DNA of 64,000 nucleotides from Zygnema cylindricum (lineage: Eukaryota > Streptophyta > Zygnematophyceae > Zygnematales > Zygnemataceae). The notes beneath the pieces are model-generated. The model did not search any database. It saw only the letters and a program-made list of their open reading frames with translations, and was not told the DNA's origin. The number at the start of each line of letters is the position of its first letter. Positions within the stretch are counted from its first letter, which is position 1. A program made the position numbers and the translations under genes. The stretch spans positions 124,001 to 188,000 of the forward strand of contig JBBHKE010000655.1 of NCBI GenBank assembly GCA_037447655.1. Direction: 5' to 3'. Positions 1 through 11,300 of the stretch are shown piece after piece.

Positions 1-299
1 AATATGATACAACGCAAAATGAAGCTTATAGAAACAAAAATGACAAAGTCTTGTACGACAAACTGAACTAACGCAAAACGAAACAACTAGACGTACGTCG
101 AGCGAAACGAAACTTCTCGACGTAGATATTAGAACTTAAACGAATCAAATCAAATCTAATCGTGTACACGCTAAACGTACACGCACGAAATTCAAAATCA
201 AACTAAACGAAACGAAACCAAATGCGCAAACCGACGCAGGACCAAATCAAATGAAACTGACGCGCGACTAAATCTATACCACACTAACTACGAACTAAC

Positions 300-633
300 A
301 TTAAGTAAACGTAGATTCTAACATTGATAATCCTAACATCATTATGACGTTTGCACTACGCGGTTTGTTAAAACGCAGTTACATGATAACGAGATATACT
401 AAATCATTATTTTTATTTTTTTATTAATAAAGTACAAATTTGCATGGTCAAACACCGACAGTACGCCACACTATTTAAAACGACATTGTATTAGAGTTAT
501 TTACGCTCATTCAAAATGTACCTTAAATAATGTAAAGAATAATTTAGAATTATGTACTCTATTTATGGTGATAGAGTCAACATTTGGGGTGACGGAATTA
601 GCGTACATAACTATAATTACGATTCGCGGTATA
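300..633. repeat. Partial copy of the TA-flanked CACCGCG-TIR MITE family
   Basis: The right end (about 613-631) reads attacgattcgcggta followed by TA and matches the terminal repeat of the family seen complete at 27834-28333 and 57535-58165. The interior at about 350-395 is the reverse complement of 28075-28120 (the stretch around gcgtagtgcaaacgtcat). The left end is not clear, so the start is approximate. Confidence 0.55.
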
Positions 634-1389
634 CTGTAATGTACTGTACTATACTGAACCTTGCAATTTTTGCCCTACGAAAGCCATGTGGGAATGTGGG
701 AAGAGGAATCAGACGCGTCCACGTCGCCCCCCTTTTTATTTCGTTTTACGACGCGCCTTGCTGCACCGCCCTATACATGTCTATATATGTTTAGAGTTTT
801 TTATTATTTAAGCTTTTGTTTAGACTATATACAAAAACACAAATAATAAAAAACCCTAAACCTATAAACCCTACTGAGAGACCTGGTAGGTATCTCGCAA
901 TGTGTGGGAATAACGCTTTATTTGGCTGAGTGGGGCGTCTCCCAAATCTCCCACACACCGGGCGTTAACTTGTACTATAGTTTTTCTGGGCGTGAGACTA
1001 TAAAGTACTAAAAAACCGTAAAAACCCTACTACCAGCTATTTTCATACGTAGACTAAACTTTGGCAACTTAAATAGTGTTACGTATCGTCAAAAATCGAG
1101 AAACGGTCGACTACGATCTCGGTTGAGTGTATCGTTGGGAAACTTTAATAGATTTTTATCGAATATGACGATTTAGGTGACGTTACACGTCAAGGTATTT
1201 TTTGTGTTAAAATTGTGAGTTTAGAGGTTCCTGAATGTTAACAACGCTCTATTTCAAATTGGTACATGATTTCTATCGGATTGACATAAATGAGCACTTT
1301 TCAACCGCCTTAATTAGGTCTAAAACGTAACAAAATCCTCCCACTTAATTAGGGCACTTTCACATGTGATAAAGTATGGGTTTTTTTAG

Positions 1390-1599
1390 GTCGTTTTCCT
1401 CCAAAACTTAGCCAGCAACGAGAAAATCCGCAACTGTACCAAAAAAATGAAATCACCACAAGTAAAATTTGCGTTAGTTTGAAACTTTGAATGTGTCGTT
1501 TTCCTTCAAAACTTAGCCAACAACGAGAAAACCCGCAGCCGTACCAACAAAATTAAATTACCACAAATACAATTTGTGTTAGTTTGAAACTTTGAATGT
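1390..1599. repeat. 105-bp tandem duplication (two copies)
   Basis: Copy 1 is 1390-1494 and copy 2 is 1495-1599; both begin gtcgttttcct and end gaaactttgaatgt. They differ at roughly a dozen positions, so the duplication is not recent. No coding potential. Confidence 0.85.
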
Positions 1600-2348
1600 A
1601 CTGCAGTTTGTTGTCTAGCACGTTTCGATCCACTTTCGCATCCCTTCAACTAATCTTCAAACTTCTACTCAAATCACCTCGCGCGATGATTTTAAGTAAA
1701 GTTTCATGATGTGAACGAATAGACGGACGTTGTCGCACGTGTCGGAGGTTTTTTTTTTTTTTTTTTGAGCGGAGTACCAAAAGAAAATCCCTTTGTACGT
1801 TTCCAATCTGTGCATACTTTTCTCTGTGCATTTTTTTCCGTATAGAGGCCGTGGAGGGGTCTCGACCAACGGACGCCATTTCGCCAAACGCGAAGTCCGT
1901 GAAGGCGCCTCGCGTCTGTCTCACAATTCTTCCAATGAAAAACGACAATAATGGTATCAAATGAAAGATCCGTGAAAAATATTATTCTGGCTGTTTTTGG
2001 GCGTATTTTAATGTACGAGTAGAGTGAGAAAGGATAAAAAAACAAAACCGGGAAACTATGGCGTAAAGTTTTGGAATTAGTGACGTTGACGCTATCATAA
2101 GTGAGCGTGACGTCAAAATGTCACAAACCCTAAACATCTACAATGTCAGAAGAAACTAACGCCTACAACCGTCGCTATTTTGTAAATGTCATCAAATGTC
2201 GCAAGTTTTGTAGTCATCCACAACAGTCACAAATTACACCCACGTCTACATCCGTCACAATTTAAAGTAACGATTTCATTGCGTTACAGCGGAACGCTGT
2301 GAAAGTAGTACGGAAAATCTTCACTAAAAAACAAAGTAGCAAGACTAA

Positions 2349-3125
2349 GGGTGCGTCTCTGTGTGCTTAAGTAAGGGTTTTTTTCTGTCGTTTTCCTGTA
2401 AAACTTAGAGCCGTACCGCGTAAGTTTCAACCGTACAATAAAATAGAAAAAAAGAGAAGTACATTTTGCGTCATCATCGAATTTAAAATGTACTACATGT
2501 TGTCGTCTTGTGTTTTTCGACCCACTTCGACGACAAAAAACGTCATCTTCAACCTTATCTTTAAAATACAGGGCCGATGTGTTTTAAAATTAGGGATTTT
2601 CTATAAACAAATAGGAACACGTGTTCGACGTGTAATGTTTTGTTCAAAAACTTCAAACGAATTCAAGCGACGTGGAAGTGTACAAGATTCGCTATGTTTT
2701 GTCCGTTTTTGTCTAATACGACAAAGAGAATTACACAGATTGTTTTGTTTTGTCCGTTTCCATCCGGTACGGATTTTTTTTTGCAGGGGTCTCAAGGTTC
2801 CGATGCCATTTCACGTCGAGCCGACAATAGACGCAAAGTCAAAACGCATCTTCTTCAACCGTGAAACGACACAGGCTGGAGGGCGGTAGGTCTACAATGT
2901 CACGAAAAGTCACGCGACGTCACAAGCAGTTACGAAAAATGACGTGGGTCATCACAGATTGTAGACGTTGACAGCCGTCACGGGCATTGTCGACGTATAC
3001 AATCGACACGCCCTAAGTGACAATTTCGTTTGGTACACATAGGGACACCCGAAATCCGGGTCCGCCGGATCTGCGCTAAAAAACAAAAAAAAATCTCTAA
3101 GTTTTAAGTACATAGAGACGCACCC
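2349..3125. mobile_element. Harbinger-like MITE (GGGTGCG TIR, TAA target duplication)
   Basis: The left end after TAA at 2346-2348 reads GGGTGCGTCTCTGTGTGCTT; the right end reads aagtacatagagacgcaccc followed by TAA at 3126-3128. The inverted ends with a 3-bp TAA/TTA duplication are the pattern of PIF/Harbinger (Tourist-like) elements. The element is 777 bp and non-autonomous. A divergent inverted copy lies at 5724-6428. Confidence 0.75.
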
Positions 3126-3701
3126 TAAGTTTCGGTTATATGGGAAGTGCCCTTGCCCCTTTCAATTCTGAATCTGATGATGTATTTTCTGAACCCTATT
3201 TCCACAAACCGACAAATAGTAGACTTGTTATACGTGCTCTTAGGTCACTTTCACATGTATTACAGTACAGTTCTTAATTATAATATGGGCAAGTATGAGG
3301 AATTTTTTATTATTTGTATATTTTTTTTCAGTAGTGGTAAAAAATAGAGTGGATCCTATTGAAGGGGCAGGAACGACAGAGGCACAGACCTCTCCGGTTT
3401 TGTCGGCTTTCTGTTTTGTCGTGAGCTCCGGGCAAAGTTCAATAATTCATTTTCTCCAGTAATTGCAGAAGTCGTCGATAATTATATCTGTGAACCTACC
3501 CCATTGGCCGTTCGGATAATAACAAAACTGTTATTTGTTTGGATAATTGTTATTCCTGTTAATTTAACTCTTTGCATCATGCACGAAAAGTCAAAATGTT
3601 AGCTTTGACCACCGATACGATACGGTTACAAAGTTCAAACGTTCGTTCCGGCCCGGCAGTTAAATATGCAGACTTCAGATCGTACGGTTTATGGTATGCT
3701 A

Positions 3702-3919
3702 CACCGCGAATCGTTATTAGCGTCAAAGATTTTTTTCGCCACTTAAAACATCTTTTCTCCGTACACACTATTCGGATTTTCAATTTGAGACCGCCAGTCG
3801 GAAGCTGAGAATGTTAACTTTCAATCGCAACCGTCAGATCCACAATCCGACAAGTGTGTACGGAGAAAAGATGTTTTAAGTGGTGAAAAAAACCTTGACG
3901 CTAATAACGATTCGCGTTG
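3702..3919. mobile_element. 218-bp MITE, CACCGCG family, TA flanks
   Basis: Ends read CACCGCGAATCGTTATTAGC and its inverted partner gctaataacgattcgcgttg, flanked by TA at 3700-3701 and 3920-3921. The inverted repeat extends inward about 70 bp (stretches around acttaaaacatcttttctccgtacac), so this copy is almost a perfect fold-back. Similar in size to the 217-bp copy at 27176-27392 but with a different interior. Confidence 0.8.
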
Positions 3920-4216
3920 TACATCTCAACCGTCAATCGTAGGACTCGTCAAACAAGTCAGAAACAGAGTCAGCAGTAACCACGTGGCAGCCGGCCGTCA
4001 CACCGTACTGACGCAACATGCACAGTGCGACAAATTAAGTACATTTTTGGTTGTTGCATACTTGTACTTTGGTCAGGTGGAAAACTGTTGTGGTAATTTA
4101 CCCAATTCCTTTCGGGAAATGATAAGCGCCTTCTGTTTTTTGGTTGCACTTACGTCATCTTGTCGAGAATATTACAATTTACGTACATATTCTTAAGGTA
4201 TTGTACATTTTGAGTC

Positions 4217-4815
4217 GGGATTTGACGGTCAATCCATTGAAGAGCTTTGACTTGCGAAAAAATGTCATGAACTGCTCAAAATTTTGCCGCGCTTGTGAAC
4301 GTCGACCGTCATGAAAATATTAACAAGGGAATTGCTAATCGCAGAGACGATTTTTGCTGCGCGCAGATAGTTGTCAGAAATTGTACATTTGAAGTACAGT
4401 TTCGTACAAGCTACGTCATTCGTTAAAAATTTGAAATTTTTACGATTATGCATTATTTTTAGGGTTTTTTTAAATTTCGTATACTTCTCGTGTACGGATG
4501 GAATGTACGGATATAATGTACGGGTATTTTTTTTTTAAGTTAAAAGAACACCGTGAATCGCTGTTAGAGTTAAGAAATCGATACAGTTTCCAATGCTTTT
4601 AGGGTAGCGCGAAGTCTGTGTTCACATATTCGACTCCTGAACACGTTCTCGCGGTTTTCTCTCGTCTTTTATGACTTGCAATCAAATTCGATGGATTGAC
4701 CGTCAAATCTTACCTCGAAGGTACGTAGCTTGTACGAAACTGTACTTCAACGGTACAATTTCTGACAACTACCTGCGCGCAGCAAAAATCGTCTCTGCGA
4801 TTAGCAATTCCCTAT
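4217..4815. repeat. Inverted repeat (fold-back) with GCGCGCAG core
   Basis: 4320-4405 and 4717-4812 are reverse complements over about 90 bp (shared pieces: ctgcgcgcagcaaaaatcg, gtacgaaactgtacttcaa, gcgattagcaattccct). The outer parts share atggattgaccgtcaaat. A third single-arm copy lies at 28480-28610. Non-coding. Confidence 0.75.
4546..4700. repeat. Left arm of a long-range inverted repeat with 12140-12378
   Basis: The stretch starting acaccgtgaatcgctgttagagttaagaaat, then tgtgttcacatattcgac and tttatgact..gaatcaaat, recurs in reverse complement at 12378 down to about 12140. The right arm carries about 100 extra bp after aagaaat. The terminal bases resemble the CACCGCG-TIR family. The arms may be two ends of one 7.8-kb composite or two independent copies. 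Confidence 0.6.
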
Positions 4816-5216
4816 TAACAATCCACACGGTTGGCCAGCTTTTACGGTAACAAAACTGCGACGACCACATGTAAATAAAAGTGTTGCGCGCAAACCCCAT
4901 TTTCTCACCAAATTAGTGGACAAAAGCTATGTGACCTCCATAGTGTTAGCACATGTTGGCTTTTAACCTAGCCTCAAACTTGAAACATCAAACGAGAATC
5001 GAGGTCGAGGTTGTTTACTTAATTATGTACAAATTGAGGTTATTTACAGACTTCTGTGCTTTGTCGTACCATGTCGTAATGTTTTATTTTTGTTTTTTTT
5101 AAAACCAACATTACAACAGATCATATATTATTCTCCCCGAGTTCGAGTGAAAACATTGACCGTTCGATTATGTTTGGGTCTTCATCCGCGAAGCAATCTT
5201 TCCATCTGGCCCTGTA

Positions 5217-5257
5217 ATGGACTACCCACCTCCGGGAGGAGGAGGTGAGTAGTCCAT
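5217..5257. repeat. Strong DNA hairpin
   Basis: Stem atggactacccacctcc at 5217-5233 pairs with ggaggtgagtagtccat at 5241-5257 with one mismatch and a 7-base loop. It has no U-tract after it and no nearby gene, so it is more likely the centre of a fold-back repeat than a terminator. Confidence 0.7.
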
Positions 5258-5723
5258 TGCATAACGTGTAGAATCGCTACACTTGGCTAATGTATACTCG
5301 TGCGACGATGGACTACCATCGAAATTTTCACATGTCTCAAATGTTATATGCATTCTAACAAGGTGAACGCAACTACACCAAAATCCAAAAAGTCTTTGCC
5401 GAAATATATGTTGTCACTCTTTTTTTTGTTTTCCCTTCAACTCCGCGGTCTCCCACGCTTCGAGTTTTTGTTTCGAAAAAACAAGGTTTGAAAAGCAAGC
5501 ATTAAAAGCGTGAGAGCGTATGTGAAGATAAAGGGATTTCTATCGTATAATTACATAGTATGCATATTGTACATTGATTTGTAAGAAAGTATAGATTTCA
5601 CATTAAAACTAGCCGGTTTGTAAAATCTTTGACGATTTTCTATATGTGATATTTTATTTACCAGTGAAATCAAGACACGTGGATTTACACATACTACGCG
5701 ATCGCACCAAGACTTTAATAATA

Positions 5724-6428
5724 GGGTTTATCCCCATGTAAACGTAACTTAGCGACTTACCTTGTGATATAAGATTCTCTGTACACGTTTTTCAAGTGTT
5801 CCAAAGCGCAAAAATGAAATTGTTACTTAAGTTTGTGACGATTGTATTCGTTGACAATTATTGTGACGGTTGTCAACGTCTACAATCTATGTTGTCGCAC
5901 CAATTTTTTTGAAACTGCTTACAACGTCGCCTGTGTTTGCATGGCATTGTAGACGTACAGCCTTCCAACCTTGTGTTGTTCACGATTGAAGAAGATACCA
6001 TTGCCTTTGCCTCTCTTTTCCGATCTTCATGAAATGACATACAAATATTGAGACCCGTGTGAAAAAAAAGTCTCGGAATGGATGCAAAAGAACAAAAAAA
6101 AAGAAAATCTTGTATTTCTCCTTGTCAAAAACTTTTGAAATCCTTTGAAACGAACGATCTTTTTTCCTATTTATGGAGCGGTGATACTTTAAAACACATC
6201 TCTCACGTGTTTTAAGGTAAAATTTGAAGATGACGTGCCACGACATAGCCGTGGGTGAAAAAACACAAGACGACAACATGTAGTTCATTCTAAGTTTGAT
6301 GATGCGCAAATTGTACTTTCATTTTTTTCATTTTCTTCGTACGATTGTAATTCTATCAGCACCGACACGAAGTTTTTGAGGAAAAGGACAAAAAACGAAC
6401 CCTTACTTTGGCACATGGGGGCACACCC
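5724..6428. mobile_element. Second Harbinger-like MITE, inverted relative to 2349-3125
   Basis: Read on the minus strand, 6428 downward gives GGGTGTGCCCCCATGTGCC, then the same interior landmarks as 2349-3125 (tacatgttgtcgtcttgtgtt near 2493 and 6282). The left end GGGTTTATCCCCATGT at 5724 is the inverted partner. TAA follows at 6429-6431; the left target duplication is eroded. The two copies form a 4-kb inverted pair. Confidence 0.65.
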
Positions 6429-8371
6429 TAACTTACTATATCTTTTTTACTATATACTTCAACTCTTTGTCTTCCTTTTTTGGATCCACCACCATGTCAC
6501 GCCAACTCATTTTCAAACTTAAACGTCAACAACCTCGACAGAGTTGTTTAACGCATGTTCACACATGAGCTATGAATACAAACTCCTTCACCCGCTCCCC
6601 AAGATTCAACATTTTTGTACGAGGGAGAGTTTACACCATCTTTTCTTTTTGGTTGTCGTACGCATGTATGTTAAATACACCTCCACTTTCACTCTTCGGT
6701 CTTTGCAAAAGTCTAGGCGGCCGTTTTTTGCCCCCTCTCTCTCCCTTTCCCCACCTAATCTTTTTAGAATGAAACACGATCATTTTTGGTATTAAATAAA
6801 AAAGTTTTGAAAATATTTCTTTCACTACCTACGCACAAAAATGGTGACGGAGAGAAAAGAAACTAGAAATCGGGGCGTAAAGTTACAAAATTGGTGACAT
6901 CAAGTGTCACAAATAAGAATAAATGGCATAATAAACTAACTGTCCACAACGTCACATAAAACACAACGTCTCCATTGACAAAAAATTACATAGTGTGGAG
7001 AAATGTCACGACGGTAAGTGATGACTTCATTTTCAAACATTGGAACACCCAAAAATTAGTATGGAACTATTCATTTCAAAACAAAGTTTGTTTGGCAAAT
7101 CACGGTTGAAATGGGCATACACACTTAACACAACGACGTTTGTTTTTGGTCATTGGAATGCTTGGAAAACTAAGTACTGAGGATATTCACTACAAACCAA
7201 TTTTTTTTTGCTAAGTCGTGGCTGTATGGGCAATCACCCTAAGGGTGTTTTTTTAGTACCCTTAAGGTATGTTCCCATGAGGTACATGAGAGTACTTATT
7301 TGTCGTTTTCCTTAAAAAGTTGAATGCGGCACCGAGCAAATCTTCTATCATAGGAAAAAAGTGGAACATGCGTCATGAAGTAGTTTGGTCGTTATTCCAT
7401 CAAGCGTTGCCAATAATCGTACGAACACGTTTAATGACAATAATATTTTCAATATTTCCTATTAGCTTGTGCTAGTAAACTATTTCTCACATGCGTGGTT
7501 CATTTGGATGGTTCCACGTAGGCTTGTGCTCATTTATTAAAAACCATCAAAAATTCTTTAAACACAAAGTTTGAATGTAAAATTTGTACAGCGTAAAACA
7601 TAAAAATTTTATGTGCATACTATATCATTGTACTAGTTGTGCTATTTTGTTTGGGAGGGTGAAAGGATATCTTCCCACTAAAAAATTCTTATGGCTTTTT
7701 GTGGAATTAGCATCCACCTTGTCCAAATGCACATGGCCTAATGTTGTTTGTGATGCTGTCATCGCTCGTCTATCATGTCAATTATCTCAATTTCTTAGAT
7801 GTACCAATTGTACACGACCAGTTTATGGCAAAGAAAAATTTCGAAAGGTTAATATATCCGCCTAAATGCTCAGAGAATCTTGATAAATTTCCCATAAACA
7901 TGTTTTAGAAAAAAACAATAGTACAGAATGGTACAAAAAAGTGTGGCATCCAATAGACAACCCCACTTTTTCTGCTGATGGAATAGTTTGTCGTCTTCCT
8001 TTTTTCAATTTATGACAACATCATGCCATTTCATCTTAAAACTTAAACGTAAACAACCTCCAGAAGGTTGTTAAAAGCAAAGTGACTCCTGAAGTTTAAA
8101 ATAAGTCGACACACTATGTCAAACATATTGTAGAGCTCTCCCTCCTTTCAAAATTATTAAAAAAAATCGAACTGTACAACTCATCCCAAAAACCTTTTCG
8201 TAAGCCAAAAAGAAATATCCTACAACGAAAATTTTTATCCCAAAAAAAACATTTACGATAAAACCCTAAAATCCCAAACCTTCATTCTAAACAAGAACAA
8301 TTATCCAAAACCAAAATCAAAACCAAAACCAAAACATTTATTTTAAACCAAAGAATGCGAGACGTTGTTAA

Positions 8372-11300
8372 TCACGACAATAAACCCTCGAGTAAATTGA
8401 CTACACAAACTGGAGAATGCAATTTGTATTCAAATTTCTCTCCCTCTAAAGCTCGAATATAAACCGGTTCCCTCGCCGTATCGACCAATCCCGCCTGTGT
8501 CGCAAATTCCAAAGCCATTTCTGAATCCACCTGCAAAAAAAAAAAAAAAAAGGAAGAAGAAACTTTTATCTATGCTTTTAGAAATTTATCCTCTCTCACC
8601 GCCACTGTCTACCTCCTTCCCGCCCTTAACTCTGCTCATCCTTTCCTCTCTCCCCCCCTCACTTCCTCTCTCCCCTTCTCCCTCCTCTCTCCTTACCTCC
8701 CTCCTCTTCCCATCTCCATCCCCCCTTTTCCCCGTCTCCCCCCTCTCTCTTCCCACTACCATCCCTCTTACCCTCTCTTTCTTTCTCTTGTCTCTCTCAC
8801 ACATTAAAAGGACAAAATAGAAAAGGAAAAAGAAAGCAACAAAACTTTATACAGTCTAGTTTAGACGTTTAAATATTTAAACATTTAGACGTTTAAAATA
8901 TAAACATCTAGATGTTTAAAATTTATACATTTAGATGTTTAAACATCTACACATTTACACGTTAAAATATTTAAAGATTTAAACGTTTAAATGTTTAGTG
9001 TTTAAACTTTTAAGTGTTTGAATTTCTAAACGGTTTTTCACATACTAACAAACTAAAAGCTTTTGCTCACTAACAAGAAGACATACGATGACAAAAAGAA
9101 AAAAAGGAAAAAGTAGCATATCATAAACCTCTAAAAGATTTAGTAATATTTTTTCTACATTGGGCCTCTTGTTTCCTACTAATAATGCAAATTTTCAAAT
9201 TTAAGATAAATCTTTCATAATTATAATGCCAATTTTCATAAATTGAGGTCCTTTTCTTTATTAAGATAAAATTTTCTAAATTAAGGTATTCTTTGTTCTT
9301 AATTAAAATGCAAATTATTATAAATTAAGGTGTAACTTTTTTAAATAGAATGACGAGTTTTTCTCTTTCTCTTAGTTTTTAGCTTTTCTCTCTCTCTCTC
9401 AACAAGTTGAACTAAAAAAATAAATTTAAATCGCTAATAATTTTGAATTGATTAATTGAAACCTCTTAAAGTTGTCCCTTTCATTAATAATTGCTTCAAT
9501 TGCTTATGTTTGAACTTGAGAGACACTTTCTGAAATAAAACATTATTCAAAAGACCAAAAAAAAAAAGCAAAAAGACAAAAAAAAAGAGGTTTTGTCAAA
9601 AAAGGGTTTTCAATAAAGGTTCCAAAACGTGTTTGTTTTCCACCTTCTCAACATGTTTCATGAGTTTTTGTTTTAATATTTCTTCGGTCACTTCCTCGTT
9701 TTCAACTTTCTCCACAATTATTTTATTTCCCGAGTCAAGTTTCCGTCTTTTTGCAGTTCCTCCTTCGGCAACCAATAAAAGCACTTCGTAAATCGCTTTT
9801 GAAGCGTTTGGGATATACCTGAGAAAAAAATAAATTGGAGAGAAACCAAAAAAATAAAAAGGAAGAAAAACCCTTAAAAACGTTTAAAAACGCTAAAAAA
9901 GACAACGATAATAGTGCTTCATATGTTGTTTTTGAATCGTTCAGAAAATACCTGAGCAAAAATTGGAGGGGCAACGAAAAAAAAAAAGGACCATGAAATA
10001 TTTCATCTCCCTCCTATATTCTGTCCTTTTCTGTCTTTTGTCTTCTATATTTCATGTCTTTCCTGTCTTCTCCGGTCCCCTAGAGGCCATAAGAGATAAA
10101 AGGTCTTCTCCCATCTGACTTAAAGGATTATAAGGTGATTTTAAGTTATTTAGGGCTTTCATTTCCGGTGAAATCTATGGAAATCTTCTTTATCCTTTTG
10201 ATGATTGAGTAAATCATAAAAGGAACTATACATATTTTCATATAGAAATTATACATTTATTTATAGAAATAGGAATAGGAAGAAAAGGAAAAGGAATAGG
10301 AATAGGAATAGGAATAGGAATAGGAATACGAATAGGAATAGGAATAGGAATAGGAATGGGAGTGGGAATAGGAAAAGAATAGGAATAAAAATAGAAATAG
10401 AAATAGTTTTAGCAATCGAAATAAAATTAAAATAGGTCTGGATATAGATATAGAAACGGAAATGGAAACGGAAATGGAAAAAAAAAGGAAAAGGGAACAT
10501 GAAGGGAAACGGAAATTGAAAAAGAAACAAGATTGGAAGGCAACAATGATCTTTACTTTACGAGATTGAGTTTCCTCTCTTGTCGTTCTCGAGCTTGTTG
10601 TTTTCGAACCAGTTTGGATTTGAGTTGAGAGCAGCAATGCCTCAGTGCAAACTGAAAAACCAGTTCACCATTCACCGCTATTAGTGTGGATTTTATGTTT
10701 TAAGTTTGAAAACCAGTTCACTATTCTCCACTATATTAGTGTGAGTTTTTATTTTAGTTTCTGCATTATTCCTGCTAATCCACACCAACAATAATGTTGG
10801 TGAAATTGTTTAGAACTATTCTAATCCACCAGTAAATTATGCTGGTATAATTCTCCCAAACTGTTGTTAAACACACAGTAACAATGGTGGTAAAACTCTT
10901 CCGAGTTTCAATCCAATGTAGGTAAAATTTTCTTACACTATGCCAATAGACAGTAACAATTTTGGTACAATTTTCTGAAACTATGTTAATTATAAGTAAT
11001 AATGTTAGTAAAACTCTCTAAAACTTTGCTAATCCATAGTATAATATGTTGGCAACATTATCTCAAACAATGATAATCCACAATAACAATATTGATCAAA
11101 TGCTCTCGAACTATGTTGATTCAATGTCAGTAAGATTCTTTTAAACAATGCTATTTCACACTAATAATGTTGGAAAAATTTCCAGACTATGCCCATTTGC
11201 TATATTCACTTAAATACTAAACAAAGTCGAACCTTCAAACAAAAACTAGAGAGGTCAAATATGTAAATAATGTGGATCACACTTAGACGAGAGAAGTAAA

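Larger units (their letters stand above)
1..8371. other. Repeat-rich intergenic region, no gene recognised
   Basis: No exon chain with consistent splice phases and no recognisable protein was found on either strand. The open frames here are short and read through AT-rich repeats. What can be seen is listed separately: TIR elements at 2349-3125, 3702-3919 and 5724-6428, inverted arms at 4217-4815 and 4546-4700, a 105-bp tandem duplication at 1390-1599 and a hairpin near 5217-5257. A pair of abutting element ends with CACCC-TAA-GGGTG at about 7239-7248 marks two more Harbinger-like copies. Confidence 0.7.

Noticed and set aside
7584-7865. Plus-strand open frame of 93 codons with several Cys
   Set aside because: No family match recognised, no splice-consistent neighbours, surrounded by repeats.
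10257-10637. Minus-strand open frame of 126 codons
   Set aside because: Mostly the AGGAAT microsatellite; the real TOP6B exon overlaps only 10557-10651 and is read in another frame.
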